DNA of 9,456 nt from Caldilineaceae bacterium (GCA_026645635.1 JAPKMV010000088.1:1-9456), one strand, 5' to 3'; shown: positions 1 to 6,417, counted from the first letter of the stretch. The notes: generated from the letters alone by a model not told the origin. A program made the numbers and translations.

Positions 1-1134
1 GTCGATTGTCAGTTCGCCCGTGTGGCCGGTGGCGATGGAAGCCGCCAGCCGTGCTTCCAGCACGGGCGCAATGTGACGCACGAACCCGGGCACGTCGGGC
101 ATGCGCACGTACCAGGCATAGGGCGGCTCGCTGCGCGGCGCCAGCGTGTCGCCCATCGCCGTGTAGGCCGGATGGCTGCGCCCCAGGCCAAAGGCGATCT
201 CGTTGAATGGCTTGGACTCGGCGCGCAGACCCGGCGTCTGCTCGCCGTGGGTGCGGCAGGCGCGCAGGATGGCGGGCATCGCCTGCTGCCAGTTCACGTG
301 CGGGTAGAGTTGCAGCGCAAAGACGCGCAGCGCGTTTCCCCAGCGCTTGACCGCCGGCCAGATGTAGCCGCAGACTGCGCCGTCCTTGTCCACGATCATG
401 CGCAGCGGCCCGATCATGCCGATTTGGGTGACATCCTTGCCCTGGATCGCCGGGTCATCCCAACTGGTGATGTGCGCCCGCCAATAGGCATCGTCCAGCT
501 CGTGCCAGAGCAGGCTGTGGCCGCGCTCCTGGCTGTAGAGCGCCTGCAGGTGGGGGATGTCGTCGACGGCGGCCAGGCGCAGGCTGTACGGTTCCGGCTC
601 ATCCTCCTTGCGGGCGGGCACATCCGCCGCGGCGACCGTGCGCTGCCCTTCCAGGTCGATGGCGTATTCGTAGCCGAACTGGCGGTAGAAGTAGGGAATG
701 CCGGTGATCACCTGCATCAGCTCGCCCTTGGCTGCGCTGCGGGCATGGGCCATCTCGAACAGCGCGCGCACCAGGCCGCGGTTGCGATATTCCGGCAGCG
801 TCGCCACCAGCTCCGGCTGGCCCACGCCGAAGGGAATGCCGGCGTAGCTCCAGGTGTGACTCCAGCAGCAGGTGCAGGCCACCACCGGGCGCTCCGGCAG
901 GCTGGCATCCTCGACGATGGCGAAGTCGCCCGGCCCCATGAAGGGATGGGCGCCGCTCATCAGAATTCTCACCTCGTCGATCGAGCGCACATTGAGCGGT
1001 GCGTCGGCGTTGGGGCGGAAGACCGTCGCCAGGCACTGGCCGATCTTCGCCTGATCGGCGGCAGTGGACCAGCGGCGAATCAGGCCGGCGCCGAGGTCGC
1101 CCTGATAAGTTGGGTCAGCAAGTTGGGATGACAT
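1..1134 (-). CDS. GNAT family N-acetyltransferase, Eis-like (3' end cut off by the window)
   Basis: The reverse strand is open for 378 codons from the ATG at 1134-1132 to the window edge; the stop lies outside. The protein starts MSSQLADPTYQGDLGAG. Residues about 15-165 form a GNAT domain: the acetyl-CoA-binding motif A is at 107-136, with the pyrophosphate loop EYRNRGLVRA (115-124), followed by YFYRQFGYEY (148-157), typical of the closing strands of this fold. Residues about 180-345 look like a second, degenerate GNAT domain. The visible tail (DVPGFVRHIAPVLEARLAAS, 347-366) resembles the start of the sterol-carrier-like C-terminal domain of Eis-type proteins. Family knowledge: these cytosolic enzymes transfer acetyl from acetyl-CoA to amines; the substrate here cannot be told. 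The start is supported by AGGAGA six bases upstream. The gene is transcribed away from the glycosyltransferase gene. The fold is fairly sure, the substrate unknown. Confidence 0.88.
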   Translation of the reverse strand, partial: MSSQLADPTYQGDLGAGLIRRWSTAADQAKIGQCLATVFRPNADAPLNVRSIDEVRILMSGAHPFMGPGDFAIVEDASLPERPVVACTCCWSHTWSYAGIPFGVGQPELVATLPEYRNRGLVRALFEMAHARSAAKGELMQVITGIPYFYRQFGYEYAIDLEGQRTVAAADVPARKEDEPEPYSLRLAAVDDIPHLQALYSQERGHSLLWHELDDAYWRAHITSWDDPAIQGKDVTQIGMIGPLRMIVDKDGAVCGYIWPAVKRWGNALRVFALQLYPHVNWQQAMPAILRACRTHGEQTPGLRAESKPFNEIAFGLGRSHPAYTAMGDTLAPRSEPPYAWYVRMPDVPGFVRHIAPVLEARLAASIATGHTGELTID

Positions 1135-1140
1135 CAGCGT

Positions 1141-1146
1141 TCTCCT
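1141..1146 (-). promoter_or_regulatory. Shine-Dalgarno site of the acetyltransferase gene
   Basis: On the minus strand this reads AGGAGA, six bases before the ATG at 1134-1132. It fixes the start of the acetyltransferase gene. Confidence 0.75.
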
Positions 1147-1225
1147 GAGCTAATGCAAATTGCCATGAGGACGAAGTTGACTGCACACGGCACTCTTGAA
1201 CAACGCGCCTCGGTCGAGTCTTGTC

Positions 1226-1234
1226 AATATACCA
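1226..1234 (-). promoter_or_regulatory. Possible extended -10 promoter for the acetyltransferase gene
   Basis: Read on the minus strand this is TGGTATATT, a match to the extended -10 form TG-N-TATAAT with one mismatch in the hexamer. No convincing -35 lies 16-18 bases upstream, as is usual for extended -10 promoters. It would give a leader of roughly 85 bases before the start codon. A perfect TTGACA (minus strand, forward 1222-1227) overlaps it, but I see no -10 at the right distance from that. Inference from motif match only. Confidence 0.35.
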
Positions 1235-1330
1235 GCAATTCCATCGTCACAGAAATAGAGTTGCTTGCCCCAAACTAAAGTCACGGCCGATAGAAAAGAG
1301 GAGTGTTGCGAGCGCTGCTCCGCTCTGGAA

Positions 1331-1414
1331 AGCGCCGGACGAGCATCCGCAGATTGCGCAGATTTTCGCAGACGGCAGGCATCAAATCTGCGTCATCTGC
1401 GTCAATCTGCGGAT
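1331..1414. repeat. Dispersed palindromic repeat, copy 1 (intact hairpin)
   Basis: The left arm 1345-1372 (ATCCGCAGATTGCGCAGA and onward) and the right arm 1387-1414 (TCTGCGTCATCTGCG to GGAT) are inverted repeats that pair over about 25 of 28 positions with small bulges, around a 14-base loop (1373-1386). Each arm is built from CGCAGATT or TCTGCGTCA units spaced 9-10 bases apart. Bases 1331-1393 match 6321-6383 at 55 of 63 positions, including about ten conserved bases (AGCGCC-GAC) outside the hairpin, so the mobile or copied unit is larger than the stem. Palindromes with this TCTGCG/CGCAGA theme occur between genes in many bacterial genomes; their role is not known to me. Confidence 0.85.
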
Positions 1415-1453
1415 TGTGTTTGCGTCGTATGGACAAGGCGCAAGGCGCTGGTT

Positions 1454-1482
1454 TTGGCTGCCCTTGGGCAAAACGCTATAAT
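1454..1482 (+). promoter_or_regulatory. Sigma70-type promoter upstream of the glycosyltransferase
   Basis: TTGGCT (1454-1459) and a perfect TATAAT (1477-1482) are separated by 17 bases, the optimal spacing. Transcription would begin near 1489, giving a leader of about 134 bases before the glycosyltransferase ATG. It starts about 40 bases after the palindromic repeat. Sequence match only; no other promoter for this gene is visible. Confidence 0.65.
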
Positions 1483-1487
1483 CCAAC

Positions 1488-1526
1488 AGAGGTGTGGCCG
1501 AGCCGACAAGCGTCGGCCCTCTTTTC
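1488..1526 (+). terminator. Terminator-like hairpin in the glycosyltransferase leader (possible attenuator)
   Basis: GCCGAC (1502-1507) pairs with GTCGGC (1512-1517) around an AAGC loop; an outer stem AGAGG (1488-1492) with CCTCT (1518-1522) can extend it across a nine-base bulge, and TTTTC follows at 1522-1526. The alternative pairing GGCCGA (1496-1501) with TCGGCC (1513-1518) is mutually exclusive with the first. It lies directly after the predicted transcription start. The T run is short, so termination is likely to be weak; it may be an attenuator or only a GC-rich fold. Confidence 0.35.
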
Positions 1527-1622
1527 AGCAGATGCCCTGTCAACCGGCATCGATCACGGTGGCTGACCGCGCGCTGGCGTTGTCCTGCGCCCAGTCCGCC
1601 ATCGCATTGAGGAAACGGCTGC

Positions 1623-3314
1623 ATGTTCGCGGAATGGCTGTTGCTGATTCTGCAAATTCTATACACCCTGAGCACCGTTGGGCTGGCCATCTATAGCCTC
1701 AACGCGCTCTGGCTGGTCTGGCAGGCGCGCTGCGCCCAGCCCCAGCCAACGCCGCCCGCCCCGGCTGCGTGGCCTGCCGTCACCGTGCAACTGCCGCTCT
1801 ACAATGAACGCCACGTCGCAGAGCGTCTGATCGAGGCCTGCGCCCGCCTCGATTATCCGGCGGACAGGCTGGAAATCCAGGTGCTGGACGACTCGGACGA
1901 CGCCACAGCGCCGCTGATCGATAGCTGTGTGCAGCGCTGGCAGCAGGCGGGTCGCGATGTCCACGTCGTGCGGCGAGCGGCGCGCACCGGCTACAAAGCC
2001 GGCGCGTTGGCCCACGCGCTCCCCGCCGCCCGCGGCGAGTTCATCGCCATCTTCGACGCGGACTTCCTGCCGCCGCCCGATTTTCTGCGCGCCACGATTC
2101 CCCACTTCTGCACAGATGACGGCGGCGACCTGGCCTTTGTCCAAGCGCGCTGGGAGCATCTCAACCGCAACTACTCACCGCTGACCCGCGGCCAGGCGCT
2201 GGCGCTGGATGGCCACTTCGCCATCGAGCAGGCCGGACGGCAGGCCGCAGGCTACATGCTCGGCTTCAACGGCTCGGCCGGGGTCTGGCGGCGCGCGGCC
2301 ATCGAAGACCCGGCCGTGGGTGGCTGGCAGCAGGACACCCTCTGCGAGGACCTCGACCTGAGCTACCGCGCACAACTGGCGGGCTGGCGCGCCCGCTACT
2401 GTAACGAGCTGGAAGCGCCCGCCGAGATTCCGCCCCAGTTGGCCGCCTACAAGCGCCAACAATTCCGCTGGGCCAAGGGCAGCATCCAGACACTGCGCAA
2501 GCTGGGCGGGCAGGTGGGACGCAGCGCGCGCCCGCCTGGGCAGCGCATCGCTGGTCTGATTCACCTGGCCAGCTATCTCGTGCATCCGCTGCTGCTGCTC
2601 CTGCTCCTGGTCATCCCGCCGATTCTGCTGCTCGGCGGCGAGCCGATCTCGCCGATCCCTCTGGTGGGTCTCACGTCGCTCGGCCCGCCGCTGCTCTATG
2701 CCGCAGGCCAGTTGCGCCTGCACCGCAACCGCTGGCTGCAAAACTGGCTCCATCTGCCGCTGTTGACCCTGTTGGGGTTGGGCGTCTGCCTCAACAACAC
2801 CCACGCCGTCTGGCAGGGCTGGTCGACGCGCGGCGGCGAATTCCAGCGCACGCCCAAGTTTCGCGTGCAGCACGCCGGCGAGGGCTGGCGCACCAGCACC
2901 TACCGGCTGCCCATCGACCGCATCATGCTCGGCGAACTGCTGCTGGCCGGCTACAGCCTGTTCGCCGCCTATCTGATTGCCGAGCGCGCAGGATGGTTTT
3001 CGGCGCTCTTCATGCTGCTCTATGCCGCGAGCTTTGCCGCGGTGATCGGCGTCACGCTCTGGCAGAATCGACCGGTGCGCCAGCCAACAGCGCCTGCCGC
3101 TGCGCCGCTTACCGGGTATCTTGTCAAAATGACACAACGACCAGTACAATGGGGAAGTTCTGAGCTGATACATGACGCTCAACTTGCCAGTCTGGAAAGG
3201 ATCGAGAACAATGGCGAAACAGAGCACCGCACGGCGGGACGAGTACACGTGGATCGAAAAGCCGGAGGACATCATCGTGCTCGCCAACCGGAGCAGTCAA
3301 AACTTTATCCTTGA
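1623..3314 (+). CDS. Membrane-bound GT2 family glycosyltransferase (cellulose synthase / CslA-like)
   Basis: The 563-residue product begins with one membrane segment (about 4-30), then a cytosolic GT-A catalytic domain: TVQLPLYNE, the nucleotide-binding VLDDSDD (D89/D90), the metal-binding DAD (D145, D147), the catalytic-base motif CEDLD (E242, D243; TED in most relatives), and QQFRW (Q279, R282, W283), the acceptor-binding QxxRW of processive beta-glycan synthases. Several membrane segments follow (about 312-340, 345-370, 376-398, 436-482). Family knowledge: such enzymes use a nucleotide sugar to build and probably export beta-linked polysaccharide; closest in style to CslA mannan/glucomannan synthases, but the sugar is not predictable. 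The start has GAGG ten bases upstream. The membrane core ends near residue 485; the remaining ~78 residues are polar, span a promoter and overlap the next gene by 104 bases, so the true C-terminus is doubtful. Confidence 0.85.
   Translation: MFAEWLLLILQILYTLSTVGLAIYSLNALWLVWQARCAQPQPTPPAPAAWPAVTVQLPLYNERHVAERLIEACARLDYPADRLEIQVLDDSDDATAPLIDSCVQRWQQAGRDVHVVRRAARTGYKAGALAHALPAARGEFIAIFDADFLPPPDFLRATIPHFCTDDGGDLAFVQARWEHLNRNYSPLTRGQALALDGHFAIEQAGRQAAGYMLGFNGSAGVWRRAAIEDPAVGGWQQDTLCEDLDLSYRAQLAGWRARYCNELEAPAEIPPQLAAYKRQQFRWAKGSIQTLRKLGGQVGRSARPPGQRIAGLIHLASYLVHPLLLLLLLVIPPILLLGGEPISPIPLVGLTSLGPPLLYAAGQLRLHRNRWLQNWLHLPLLTLLGLGVCLNNTHAVWQGWSTRGGEFQRTPKFRVQHAGEGWRTSTYRLPIDRIMLGELLLAGYSLFAAYLIAERAGWFSALFMLLYAASFAAVIGVTLWQNRPVRQPTAPAAAPLTGYLVKMTQRPVQWGSSELIHDAQLASLERIENNGETEHRTAGRVHVDRKAGGHHRARQPEQSKLYP
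3121..3150 (+). promoter_or_regulatory. Sigma70-type promoter inside the glycosyltransferase 3' end
   Basis: TTGTCA (3121-3126) and TACAAT (3145-3150), each five of six to consensus, are 18 bases apart. Transcription would start near 3157, about 54 bases before the ATG of the 73-residue gene at 3211. The local sequence is much more AT-rich than the coding regions around it. It could also serve polA, for which no separate promoter is visible. Confidence 0.65.
3196..3201 (+). promoter_or_regulatory. Shine-Dalgarno site that fixes the start of the 73-residue gene
   Basis: AAAGGA stands nine bases before the ATG at 3211. The in-frame ATG at 3172 has no such site, so the shorter protein is preferred. 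Confidence 0.6.
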
Positions 3315-3432
3315 CCTGCCCGCCGGGCGCTGTCGGCTGGACGCAGGCCGGCGCATGCGCACGCTGCGCTCGATTCTGACGTACCCGCAGATCCTTGCAC
3401 TGGTCAATGAAGGCAAGCTGGCTGTCGAGTAG
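3211..3432 (+). CDS. Small conserved-looking protein of unknown function (73 residues)
   Basis: I do not recognise this gene. The product starts MAKQSTARRDEYTWIEK and ends NEGKLAVE. It is soluble, with no membrane segment, signal peptide or cysteine pair (one Cys). The middle (DIIVLANRSSQNFILDLPAG, then CRLDAGRRMRTLRSIL) reads like alternating beta strands with glycine turns, and the end (YPQILALVNEGKLAVE) like a short helix plus strand. The frame is supported by its own promoter (3121-3150), a Shine-Dalgarno and a terminator-like hairpin just after the stop. Its first 104 bases overlap the glycosyltransferase frame, which there encodes an unlikely-looking polar tail. It sits 54 bases before polA, but that alone does not link it to DNA synthesis. 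Confidence 0.68.
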   Translation: MAKQSTARRDEYTWIEKPEDIIVLANRSSQNFILDLPAGRCRLDAGRRMRTLRSILTYPQILALVNEGKLAVE

Positions 3433-3438
3433 CGATCC

Positions 3439-3465
3439 GCGCCGGCAAACACCGGCGTCTTTCTC
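3439..3465 (+). terminator. Rho-independent-like terminator between the small gene and polA
   Basis: CGCCGG (3440-3445) pairs perfectly with CCGGCG (3452-3457) around a CAAACA loop, followed by TCTTTCTC. It begins just after the stop of the 73-residue gene and ends 21 bases before polA. The interrupted T run implies partial termination, so some transcripts may continue into polA. Confidence 0.5.
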
Positions 3466-3486
3466 TGCGCCACAAGCAAGTCAAAC

Positions 3487-6300
3487 ATGGCACTACTGCT
3501 GCTGATCGACGGCCACTCCCAGGCCTATCGCGCCTATTTTGGCATGAAAACGCCGCTCAGCACCCGCGACGGCGAATTGACCGCGGCGGTCTACGGCTTC
3601 ACGCGTAAGCTGCTCAGCGCGCTCAAAGAGTACAACCCGGAGTATGTGGCCGTCGCCTTCGACACGGGCGACACCTGGCGCCACGCCGAATTCCCGGAGT
3701 ACAAGGCGACGCGCGACGCCATGCCCGACGACATGCGCACGCAGATGGTGCGCATCGAGGAGATGCTGCACGCGTTCAACATCCCGGTCGTCACCTACCC
3801 CAATTTCGAGGCCGACGACATCCTCGGCACGCTGGCCGGCCAGTCCGCCGCGCAGGGCCAGGATGTGCTGATCATGACCGGCGACCGCGATATGTTTCAA
3901 CTGGTCACCGACCGCGTCCAGGTGCTTTACACCTCCGGCGGGCCGAATCCCGTCACCAGCGTCTATGGCGTAGCCCAGGTCTACGAACGCTATGGTCTGA
4001 CGCCCGCCCAGTTTATCGACTTCAAGGCGCTCACCGGCGACACGTCGGACAACATCCCTGGTGTGCCCGGCGTGGGCGAGAAGACTGCGGTCAAATTTCT
4101 CCAGCAGTACGGCTCGTTGGACAACCTCTACGCGCACATCGACGAAATCAGCGGCGCCAAGACCCGCCAGAATCTCATCGACTACGCCGACCAAGTGCGC
4201 CGCAACCTGCGCCTGGTCACCATCAGCACCGACCTGGACCTGGTCTACGACGCTGCCGCCTGCCGCACGCGCAGCTATGCGCCGGATGCGGTCATTGCGC
4301 TCTTCAATCAGTTGGAATTTCGCAGCCTGCTCAAAGAACTGCCGGCGGCGGAGCTTGTCGCCACACCCAGCGCGGCGACGGAGGGCGACAGCGGCCAGAT
4401 GGCGCTGTTCGACGCGCCGCCGACGCCAACGGCGGTCGATGTCGCCACCGCGCCCAGCAACTATTCGTGCGTATACACCGCCCCTCAGCTAGATGAATTG
4501 CTAAATCACCTGGCCACGGCTGCGGTGATCTCGTTCGACGTGGAAACCACCAGCGCCGACGCCGTGCAGGCTGATCTGGTCGGGCTGGGGCTGAGTTGGG
4601 CAGCGGGGGAAGGCGCCTACATTCCCGTCGCCCACAGCGAGGGCGAGCAGTTGCCCTGGGCGACGGTGCGGGCGCGCCTGCAGCCCATTTTTGCCGACGC
4701 CAGCCGCCCCAAGGTTGCGCACAACGCCAAATATGACCTGACGGTGCTGCGCCGCCACGGGCTGGAGGTGGCCGGCGCCATCGACGACACGATGCTCATG
4801 GCGTGGCTGCTTGACCCCAGCAGCCGCACCCTCGGCCTGAAGGCGCTGGCCGGGCAGATGCTCGCCTGGCACATGACCGAGCTGACCGATCTGATTGGCA
4901 GCGGGCGCAAGCAGATCACCATCGACCAGGTGGCCATCGAGCAGGCCGGCGCCTACTGCGGCGCGGATGTGGACGCCACGATCCAGTTGCTGGAGCAGTT
5001 TGCGCCAAAGCTCCACGCGGCTGACCTGTGGCCCATCTACGCCGAGATCGAGCGCCCGCTGCTGCCGGTGCTCACCGACATGGAGATGGCCGGCGTCCTG
5101 CTCGACACGGCGTTCCTGGCCAAAATGTCGGTCGATTTGACCGGCCGGCTGCGCGAGCTGGAGGATGAACTCTTCGCTGTGGTCGGGCACAATTTCAACT
5201 TGCGCAGCACGCAGCAGTTGAGCCAGGTGCTCTTCGACGAAATGAAGTTCCCCACCCGCGGGCTGCGCAAGACCGCTTCCGGCCAGTACAGCACTGCGGT
5301 CGATGTGCTGGAGACGCTGACGGCCTACGGCGCCGAGCTGTCCACCGCACAGCAACGGGTGTTGGACATCATCCTGGAACAGCGCCAGTTGGAGAAGCTG
5401 CGCGGCACCTACGTGGACGCGCTGCCGACGCTGGTGAACCCGGCCACCGGACGGCTGCACACCAGCTTCAGCCAGACCGGCGCCGTCACTGGGCGCCTGA
5501 GCAGCAGCAATCCAAACCTGCAGAACATCCCGATCCGCACCGCCGTGGGCCGCGAGATCCGCCGCGCCATCGTTGCGCCGCCGGGTTGGTCGCTGATCTC
5601 CGCCGACTACAGCCAAGTCGAGCTGCGCGTGCTGGCGCATGTGGCGCAGGAGGAGTTGCTGATCGACGCGTTCCAGCATGACCTGGACATTCACGCCGTG
5701 ACCGCGGCGAAGCTCTTCGGCGTGCCGGTGGAGCAGGTCGACCGCAGCCAACGCGGCCTGGGCAAGACGATCAACTTTGCCACGATCTACGGCTCCAGCG
5801 CCTTTGGCATCAGCAGCCGCACTGACCTGACCCACGAACAGGCGCGCCAGTTTTTGGATCAGTACTTCAAGACCTACCCGCGCATCCGCGCCTACATCGA
5901 CGACACCATCGCCGGCGCGCGCAGCACCGGCTATGTACAGACGCTGCTGGGGCGCAAACGCTTCTTCCCGGAACTGCTCAACCCGAAGCTGCCGATGAAC
6001 CAGCGCGGCGCGGTGGAGCGGGCAGCCATCAACGCGCCGATCCAGGGCACGGCCGCCGACATCATGAAAATTGCCATGATCCGCCTGCACGAGCGGCTGC
6101 GCACCAGCGGCTTCCAGGCGCGGATGCTGCTGCAAGTGCACGACGAACTCGTGTTGGAGGCGCCGGCGGAGGAAGTTGCCGCCGTAGCGGAGTTGACGCG
6201 CGACGTGATGCAGACTGCCTACAGCCTGGCTGTACCGCTCAAGGTGGACGTCGAAGCTGGGCCAAACTGGCGAGACCTGGAAACGGTGGCTGGTGACTAA
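3487..6300 (+). CDS. polA: DNA polymerase I
   Basis: The 937-residue product (E. coli Pol I is 928) carries all three domains. Residues about 1-295 are the 5'-3' flap exonuclease: D8, FEADD (107-111), TGDRDMFQL and the DNA-binding GDTSDNIPGVPGVGEKTA. A low-complexity linker (about 292-328) contains QMALF (304-308). Residues about 330-515 are the 3'-5' proofreading exonuclease with its metal ligands present: DVE (D351, E353), KYD (D417) and YCGAD (Y490, D494). The polymerase domain has TGRLSSSNPNLQNIP, motif A DYSQVE (D707), an O-helix with R756, K760, F764 and Y768, and motif C HDE (885-887). It fills gaps in repair and replaces RNA primers. F764 suggests discrimination against dideoxynucleotides, as in E. 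coli. The O-helix reads QRGLGKTINFATIYG, differing from the usual RRxAKxxNFGxxYG. No clear Shine-Dalgarno is visible; the start is chosen because LLLIDGHSQAYRA is the normal N-terminus. Confidence 0.97.
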   Translation: MALLLLIDGHSQAYRAYFGMKTPLSTRDGELTAAVYGFTRKLLSALKEYNPEYVAVAFDTGDTWRHAEFPEYKATRDAMPDDMRTQMVRIEEMLHAFNIPVVTYPNFEADDILGTLAGQSAAQGQDVLIMTGDRDMFQLVTDRVQVLYTSGGPNPVTSVYGVAQVYERYGLTPAQFIDFKALTGDTSDNIPGVPGVGEKTAVKFLQQYGSLDNLYAHIDEISGAKTRQNLIDYADQVRRNLRLVTISTDLDLVYDAAACRTRSYAPDAVIALFNQLEFRSLLKELPAAELVATPSAATEGDSGQMALFDAPPTPTAVDVATAPSNYSCVYTAPQLDELLNHLATAAVISFDVETTSADAVQADLVGLGLSWAAGEGAYIPVAHSEGEQLPWATVRARLQPIFADASRPKVAHNAKYDLTVLRRHGLEVAGAIDDTMLMAWLLDPSSRTLGLKALAGQMLAWHMTELTDLIGSGRKQITIDQVAIEQAGAYCGADVDATIQLLEQFAPKLHAADLWPIYAEIERPLLPVLTDMEMAGVLLDTAFLAKMSVDLTGRLRELEDELFAVVGHNFNLRSTQQLSQVLFDEMKFPTRGLRKTASGQYSTAVDVLETLTAYGAELSTAQQRVLDIILEQRQLEKLRGTYVDALPTLVNPATGRLHTSFSQTGAVTGRLSSSNPNLQNIPIRTAVGREIRRAIVAPPGWSLISADYSQVELRVLAHVAQEELLIDAFQHDLDIHAVTAAKLFGVPVEQVDRSQRGLGKTINFATIYGSSAFGISSRTDLTHEQARQFLDQYFKTYPRIRAYIDDTIAGARSTGYVQTLLGRKRFFPELLNPKLPMNQRGAVERAAINAPIQGTAADIMKIAMIRLHERLRTSGFQARMLLQVHDELVLEAPAEEVAAVAELTRDVMQTAYSLAVPLKVDVEAGPNWRDLETVAGD

Positions 6301-6320
6301 AGTCATGGATCGTAGTAGGG

Positions 6321-6398
6321 AGCGCCAGACTCTCATCCGCAGATTGCGCAGATTTTCGCAGATGGCCGACATCAAACCTGCGTAATTGCGTCACTGTC
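6321..6398. repeat. Dispersed palindromic repeat, copy 2 (decayed right arm)
   Basis: The left arm (6335-6362) is identical to that of copy 1 (1345-1372), and the match extends from 6321 to 6383 with eight mismatches. The right arm (from 6377) has lost a base and diverged after CCTGCGTAATTGCGTCA, so the hairpin can no longer close fully. It fills most of the 117-base gap between polA and argS. I see no clear terminator for polA and no clear promoter for argS here, so the repeat may be transcribed in a polA-argS message. Confidence 0.8.
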
Positions 6399-6417
6399 AC
6401 ACACGACTGGACGAAAG

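Larger units (their letters stand above)
1135..1622. other. Divergent intergenic region, no convincing gene
   Basis: This 488-base gap separates the leftward acetyltransferase from the rightward glycosyltransferase. From left to right it holds the minus-strand Shine-Dalgarno and possible extended -10, a stretch at 1260-1330 in which I see nothing, the palindromic repeat, a forward sigma70-like promoter, a leader with several hairpins, and the glycosyltransferase Shine-Dalgarno (GAGG, 1609-1612). Short ORFs can be read through it in several frames, but they run through the palindrome and overlap each other, and none resembles a protein. Confidence 0.75.

Noticed and set aside
22..1131. Open frame of 369 codons on the plus strand
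   Set aside because: It is the antisense of the acetyltransferase, which has recognisable GNAT motifs, a Shine-Dalgarno and a plausible start.
1222..1227. Perfect TTGACA on the minus strand as a -35 for the acetyltransferase
   Set aside because: No -10-like hexamer lies 15-19 bases downstream on that strand; the overlapping extended -10 is a better candidate.
1345..1414. CRISPR-like repeat units (CGCAGATT spaced 9-10 bases)
   Set aside because: Units are far too short and the intervals are not spacers; the structure is a single palindrome.
1489..1526. Segment resembling the 5' end of a tRNA-Ser/Leu (GAGGTGTGGCCGAG)
   Set aside because: No anticodon arm, T-arm (GGTTCAAATCC-like) or acceptor 3' half follows; the likeness is limited to about 12 bases.
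1221..1696. Several short overlapping ORFs in the intergenic region
   Set aside because: They read through the palindromic repeat (giving phrases like QICVICVNLRI) and overlap in several frames; repeats of this kind commonly give false ORFs.
3172..3210. Upstream in-frame ATG (3172) as the start of the small gene
   Set aside because: It lacks a Shine-Dalgarno, while the ATG at 3211 has AAAGGA at nine bases; the extra 13 residues look unlike the rest.
2175..3287. Open frame of 370 codons on the minus strand
   Set aside because: Antisense of the glycosyltransferase gene; composition is glutamine/arginine/alanine-rich with no domain.
4501..6375. Long open frame on the minus strand (about 624 codons)
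   Set aside because: It lies opposite polA, whose motifs are beyond doubt; the predicted product is a histidine-, glutamine- and arginine-rich composition typical of the antisense frame of GC-rich genes.
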